Program-made: the position numbers and the translations under genes
In this document: positions 32,904 to 35,301 of the stretch, piece after piece
Position numbering within the stretch: the stretch's first letter is position 1
How the letters are laid out: every line of letters starts with the position of its first letter
Notes under the pieces: generated by a model
Databases searched by the model: none
What the model was told of the DNA's origin: nothing
Seen by the model: only the letters and a program-made list of their open reading frames with translations
DNA from: an uncultured Collinsella sp.
GTDB lineage: Bacteria; Actinomycetota; Coriobacteriia; Coriobacteriales; Coriobacteriaceae
Direction: 5' to 3'
Length of the DNA stretch: 35,301 nt
NCBI GenBank assembly: GCA_958348565.1
Contig: CATVZP010000013.1
Location: 1-35,301, forward strand

Positions 32904-32932
32904 ATCGTATTAAAGATGATTCTCATTCTCAA
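32904..32932 (-). promoter_or_regulatory. Promoter of the permease-ssnA-ygfK-xdhD operon
   Basis: On the minus strand TTGAGA (32927-32932; 5/6 to TTGACA), a 17-nt spacer and TACGAT (32904-32909; 4/6 to TATAAT) are well placed, about 90 nt upstream of the permease start. Confidence 0.55.
32912..32930 (-). promoter_or_regulatory. Fur-box-like sequence inside the permease promoter
   Basis: GAGAATGAGAATCATCTTT on the minus strand matches 14 of 19 positions of the classical Fur box and lies between the -35 and -10 elements, where a repressor would block transcription. An iron link would make sense for an operon rich in iron-sulfur proteins, but a chance match is possible. Confidence 0.35.
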
Positions 32933-33167
32933 TAATAATTTTTTGTTATCAGACTATTCTTCAGCTGAGATAACGCATTTCCGCAGGTCAGGAAAGTGTC
33001 TGGTCAAAATAACATCTAACTTTTCTTTTGGTCAACCGTTTACCGCCAAATTCCTACCGTTCGTCTGTATTACGCAATGTACCTGCTGATATACGAGATG
33101 ATGAGCAGCGTGTTACCATGATAAAAAATTGTTATGAACACTTCGATAGAACCAAAAGGAGTTGCCC

Positions 33168-33824
33168 GTGAACGAGACCGTACGTCGCTTTTTGCCGATG
33201 GTCGATTTCCTGGAGCAGATACTCGGCAAAAACAGCGAAATCGTGCTGCACGATTTCTCGGATCCCGACCACGCCATCGTCGATATTCGCAACGGCATCG
33301 TGAGCGGCCGCAAGGTCGGCGGTCCCGCCACCGACCTGGCACTCAAGATCATGCACGACGCCAAGTATCGCGACCTGCCGTTTATTACGGGCTACGAGGG
33401 GCGCGGTGCCGGTGGCAAGACGTTGGAGTCGGCGACGTACTTTATCCGCGAGAATGGCGAGATTGTCGGTATGCTCTGCGTCAACACCGACCTCTCGACC
33501 GTGCGCTCCATCAACGCCATGGCGCAGCAGCTCATGGCCTGCTTCGACGCGGCGCCTAGACAGGCGGAGCCCGCGTCTATCGAGGTCGAAAGCCTTTCGG
33601 AGTCTACGCAGGAGCTCATCGACCGCAGTATTGCCGAGCTGCTGAGCGCGCGCGGGCTGGATGTAGCGTCACTTGGCCAGAGCGACCGCGTGGACGTCAT
33701 TCGCCACCTCAACGGCAACGGGGTATTCATGCTCAAGGGCGCCGTGGCCTGCGCCGCCACCGCGCTGGGCATCTCGGAGCCCAGCGTCTACCGCTACCTG
33801 CAAAAAGTCCGCAAGGAAGGCTAA
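33168..33824 (+). CDS. YheO-family transcriptional regulator, second copy
   Basis: Same family and layout as the 17078-17731 regulator: PAS-like sensor (about residues 8-110; SEIVLHDFSDPDHAIV, NGIVSGRKVGGPA, SATYFIRENGEIVGMLCVNTD) and C-terminal helix-turn-helix (LGISEPSVYRYLQKVRK). I start at the GTG at 33168 (218 aa), which has AAAAGGAG 6 nt upstream; a TTG six nt earlier directly abuts the ribosome binding site. It diverges from the permease operon and probably controls it. The two regulators are clearly related but diverged, so they may sense different intermediates. Confidence 0.88.
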   Translation: MNETVRRFLPMVDFLEQILGKNSEIVLHDFSDPDHAIVDIRNGIVSGRKVGGPATDLALKIMHDAKYRDLPFITGYEGRGAGGKTLESATYFIRENGEIVGMLCVNTDLSTVRSINAMAQQLMACFDAAPRQAEPASIEVESLSESTQELIDRSIAELLSARGLDVASLGQSDRVDVIRHLNGNGVFMLKGAVACAATALGISEPSVYRYLQKVRKEG

Positions 33825-33836
33825 ACGTTAACCCTT

Positions 33837-33863
33837 GGGGACAGAGGGAAACGGATCATTTTT
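33837..33863 (+). repeat. Single arm of the GGGGACGGAGGG-type repeat
   Basis: A 27-nt sequence, 13 nt past the regulator stop, matches one arm of the inverted repeat at 34526-34597 with one difference. No complementary arm is present here, so it looks like a decayed or half copy of that element. Confidence 0.75.
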
Positions 33864-33878
33864 GTCGCATCGCTTGAC

Positions 33879-33916
33879 AAAAGACCCTGCAGTTCACAGT
33901 CACTGCAGGGTCTTTT
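33879..33916. terminator. Bidirectional intrinsic terminator
   Basis: Perfect 15-bp arms (33879-33893 and 33902-33916; core GACCCTGCAGT) with an 8-nt loop, A-run before and T-run after. It lies between the convergent regulator and ridA genes and should terminate both. Confidence 0.9.
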
Positions 33917-33946
33917 TGCATGTCATGTTCAGTTGTTGCCAACGTC

Positions 33947-34324
33947 TTAGAGAGCGGCGACGACCTCGATCTCGACCAGACCGCCGGCCGGAAGAGCGGC
34001 AACCTGGAAAGCGCTGCGCGCGGGGAACGGAGCCTCGAACTTGGAGGCGTAGATCTCGTTCACGGCAGCGAAGTCGGCGATGTCGGCCAGGTAGACCGTG
34101 GTCTTGACGACATCGGCAAAGGTGGCGCCGGCAGCGCTCAGCAGGGCCTCGACGTTAGCAAGGGACTGCTTAGCCTGGGCCTCGACGCCCTCGGGCATCT
34201 TGCCGGTTGCGGGGTCGATGCCCAGCTGGCCGGACAGGAACACCATGTTGCCGGTCTGGATGCCGGGGGAATACGGGCCGATGGCTGCAGGTGCGTTATC
34301 GGAAGACACGACGGTCTTGCTCAT
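33947..34324 (-). CDS. ridA: RidA-family 2-iminobutanoate/2-iminopropanoate deaminase
   Basis: RidA hydrolyses reactive enamines/imines such as 2-aminoacrylate released by PLP lyases. The 125-aa protein has IGPYSPGIQTGNMVFLSGQLGIDP, the middle KTTVYLADIADFAAVNEIYASKF, and PARSAFQVAALPAGGLVEIEVVAA with the substrate-binding arginine. Length is typical. I start at the ATG at 34324 (GGAG upstream); the longer open frame is artefactual. DpaL in this window makes 2-aminoacrylate, so RidA next to the cluster is a sensible functional partner, though it has its own promoter. Confidence 0.95.
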   Translation of the reverse strand: MSKTVVSSDNAPAAIGPYSPGIQTGNMVFLSGQLGIDPATGKMPEGVEAQAKQSLANVEALLSAAGATFADVVKTTVYLADIADFAAVNEIYASKFEAPFPARSAFQVAALPAGGLVEIEVVAAL

Positions 34325-34357
34325 GTTTATCTCCTTACGATCAATTGAGAGAGCGTG

Positions 34358-34405
34358 AGCGCGGTGTTCACACCGGGAGGCACAATTCGGTCTGAACACC
34401 GCGCT
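34358..34405 (-). other. Hairpin at the 5' end of the ridA transcript
   Basis: The arms 34358-34370 and 34393-34405 (AGCGCGGTGTTCA and its complement) form a perfect 13-bp stem with a 22-nt loop that can fold further through ACCG/CGGT. It begins about 10 nt downstream of the ridA -10 box, so the mRNA would start with this stem. It may stabilise the message or act as a regulatory leader. Confidence 0.55.
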
Positions 34406-34414
34406 TGATTTGGG

Positions 34415-34443
34415 ATAGTACTCAAGGTTTCCGCGCGATGCAA
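34415..34443 (-). promoter_or_regulatory. Promoter of ridA
   Basis: On the minus strand TTGCAT (34438-34443), a 17-nt spacer and TACTAT (34415-34420) form a good sigma-A-type promoter, about 90 nt upstream of the ridA start. Confidence 0.55.
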
Positions 34444-34525
34444 GATTATTATCACGTTGCGAGAATAATTTATCGCCCAACGGCGCCTGTCGGCCGCTGA
34501 ACGGCATGACCGGACGGTGAAGTTC

Positions 34526-34597
34526 AAAATGATCCGTTTCCCTCCGTCCCCATCGGATCAGGCGATCCATAGGGGACGGAGGGAAACGGATCATTTT
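34526..34597. repeat. 26-bp inverted repeat with nested palindrome
   Basis: The arms 34526-34551 and 34572-34597 are perfectly complementary over 26 bp (right arm begins GGGGACGGAGGGAAACGG). The 20-nt loop itself contains GGATC-AGGC-GATCC, so almost the whole element can fold into one long hairpin. A single-arm relative lies at 33837-33863. It lies between two divergent genes and is not needed as a terminator there. Confidence 0.9.
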
Positions 34598-34703
34598 TGC
34601 TGCAAGGGCTGCTGAAGACTTTATCCTGCTTGGGCCACAGGGCTCGTCCGCCGCAACAGCACCACTATACTTTTGAGTATCTGAGCATTTTGAAAGGCAG
34701 AAT

Positions 34704-35301
34704 ATGACCGCAACCGCCAGTCGAACCACCAACCGCAGACCCGAGCTCTTGGCCCCCGCCGGAGGCCCGGAGCCCTTTGCCGCCGCACTCGCTGCCGGGG
34801 CAGACGCCATCTACTGCGGCATGGGCAGCTTCAACGCCCGCCGCAAGGCCACCAACTTTACCGACGAGGCCTTTGAGCAGGCCTGCCGTGCTGCACACCT
34901 GGCCGGGTCGCGCGTCTACGTCACGGTCAACATCGTCATCAAGCAGTCCGAGATGGGCGATGCGCTGCAACTCATCCATCGTTGCTCCACGCTGGGCGCC
35001 GACGCCTTCATCATCCAAGACTGGGGCCTGTTCTTTGAGGTCAAGCGCACGATGCCCGGCATCGAGACACATATCTCAACCCAGGCGAACATCCATGACG
35101 ACCGCGGGACTATCTGGTGCCGCGAGCAGGGCGCCGACCGCGTGACCCTCTCGCGCGAGCTTTCCATCGACGAGATTGCCGCCATTCACGATGCCGCGCC
35201 CGATGTGGACCTTGAAGTCTTTAGCCACGGTGCCATCTGCTTTTGCTACTCGGGCCTGTGCCTGCTCTCGAGCTTTGCCATGGCGGGCCGCTCGGCCAAC
35301 C
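34704..35301 (+). CDS. U32-family peptidase/RNA-modification protein, 3' end outside window
   Basis: The first 199 residues are present; the gene runs off the window end. The N-terminus has RPELLAPAGGPEPFAAALAAGADAIYCGM, the opening strand of U32 proteins, then TVNIVIKQ and FIIQDWG. EVFSHGAICFCYSGLCLLS matches the U32 signature with its conserved cysteines. E. coli relatives include proteins for collagenase-like activity and for tRNA or 23S rRNA hydroxylation, so a role in RNA modification is as likely as proteolysis. AAAGG precedes the ATG, and a TATACT -10-like box lies at 34666-34671. Confidence 0.9.
   Translation, partial: MTATASRTTNRRPELLAPAGGPEPFAAALAAGADAIYCGMGSFNARRKATNFTDEAFEQACRAAHLAGSRVYVTVNIVIKQSEMGDALQLIHRCSTLGADAFIIQDWGLFFEVKRTMPGIETHISTQANIHDDRGTIWCREQGADRVTLSRELSIDEIAAIHDAAPDVDLEVFSHGAICFCYSGLCLLSSFAMAGRSAN

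Larger units (their letters stand above)
32817..33167. other. Divergent regulatory region between permease and regulator
   Basis: About 350 nt, AT-richer than its surroundings, with no gene. It contains a good minus-strand promoter for the permease, an overlapping Fur-box-like sequence, and two AT-rich imperfect palindromes with ATAACAA-like half sites (near 32932-32949 and 33119-33135). Confidence 0.65.
34325..34703. other. Divergent interval between ridA and the U32 peptidase gene
   Basis: About 380 nt without a gene. It contains the ridA promoter (34415-34443), a hairpin at the ridA transcript start (34358-34405) and a 26-bp inverted repeat (34526-34597). Confidence 0.65.

Noticed and set aside
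34358..34405. T-box riboswitch upstream of ridA
   Set aside because: Only a loose match to the antiterminator end is seen; no stem I or specifier region precedes it because the predicted promoter abuts the hairpin, and RidA is not a typical T-box target.
33947..34810. Extended 287-residue RidA reading frame
   Set aside because: The extension runs through the promoter, the 26-bp inverted repeat and the U32 gene start; RidA proteins are about 125-130 residues.

Overview
The window looks like a chromosomal segment of a gut Coriobacteriia actinobacterium, most probably Collinsella or a close relative. This rests on the moderately high GC content, the divergence and order of the ribosomal proteins, a zinc-type S14, and an anaerobic purine-degradation gene set; no database search was possible. 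Most genes are on the minus strand.

Region 1 (67-6308) is the distal part of the spc ribosomal operon, transcribed right to left: rplE, rpsZ, rpsH, rplF, rplR, rpsE, rpmD, rplO, secY, adk, map. It begins abruptly at rplE; rplX and rplN, the usual upstream neighbours, are absent.

Region 2 (6620-16800) is the first half of a cluster matching the E. coli ygeW-ygeX-ygeY-hyuA-yqeA-yqeB-yqeC-mocA-ygfK-ssnA-xdhD locus. It holds an XdhC-family protein, yqeB and yqeC (cofactor maturation for a selenium-dependent molybdenum hydroxylase), a HyuA-type hydantoinase, mocA, a carbamate kinase, ygeW, ygeY and ygeX/dpaL. A YheO-type regulator (17078-17731) diverges from dpaL. The shared intergenic region carries two 15-bp palindromes 51 bp apart.

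Region 3 (17.8-23.4 kb) separates the halves of the cluster. It contains an unrecognised single-pass membrane protein, a structured-RNA-like leader before a 140-aa unknown protein, a DnaQ-type exonuclease, a tiny hydrophobic ORF, a SIMPL-domain protein, and a solitary AbiEi-like/DUF559-like protein flanked on both sides by arrays of a degenerate 62-bp repeat.

Region 4 (23441-33824) is the second half: xdhD, an RnfB-like polyferredoxin, ygfK, ssnA and an NCS2 xanthine/urate-type permease, again headed by a divergent YheO-type regulator. RidA (enamine deaminase) follows, then the start of a U32 peptidase that runs off the window.

The inferred system imports a purine (urate or xanthine). XdhD, the polyferredoxin and YgfK carry out redox steps. 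SsnA, HyuA and YgeY open rings and hydrolyse amides. YgeW and carbamate kinase recover ATP from a carbamoyl group. DpaL converts 2,3-diaminopropionate to pyruvate and ammonia, and RidA clears the 2-aminoacrylate intermediate. As I recall, homologous clusters were linked to anaerobic urate breakdown in E. coli and gut anaerobes in studies published around 2019-2023; substrate and step order here remain inference. The intergenic regions are unusually rich in repeats: at least five families of inverted or tandem repeats are visible.
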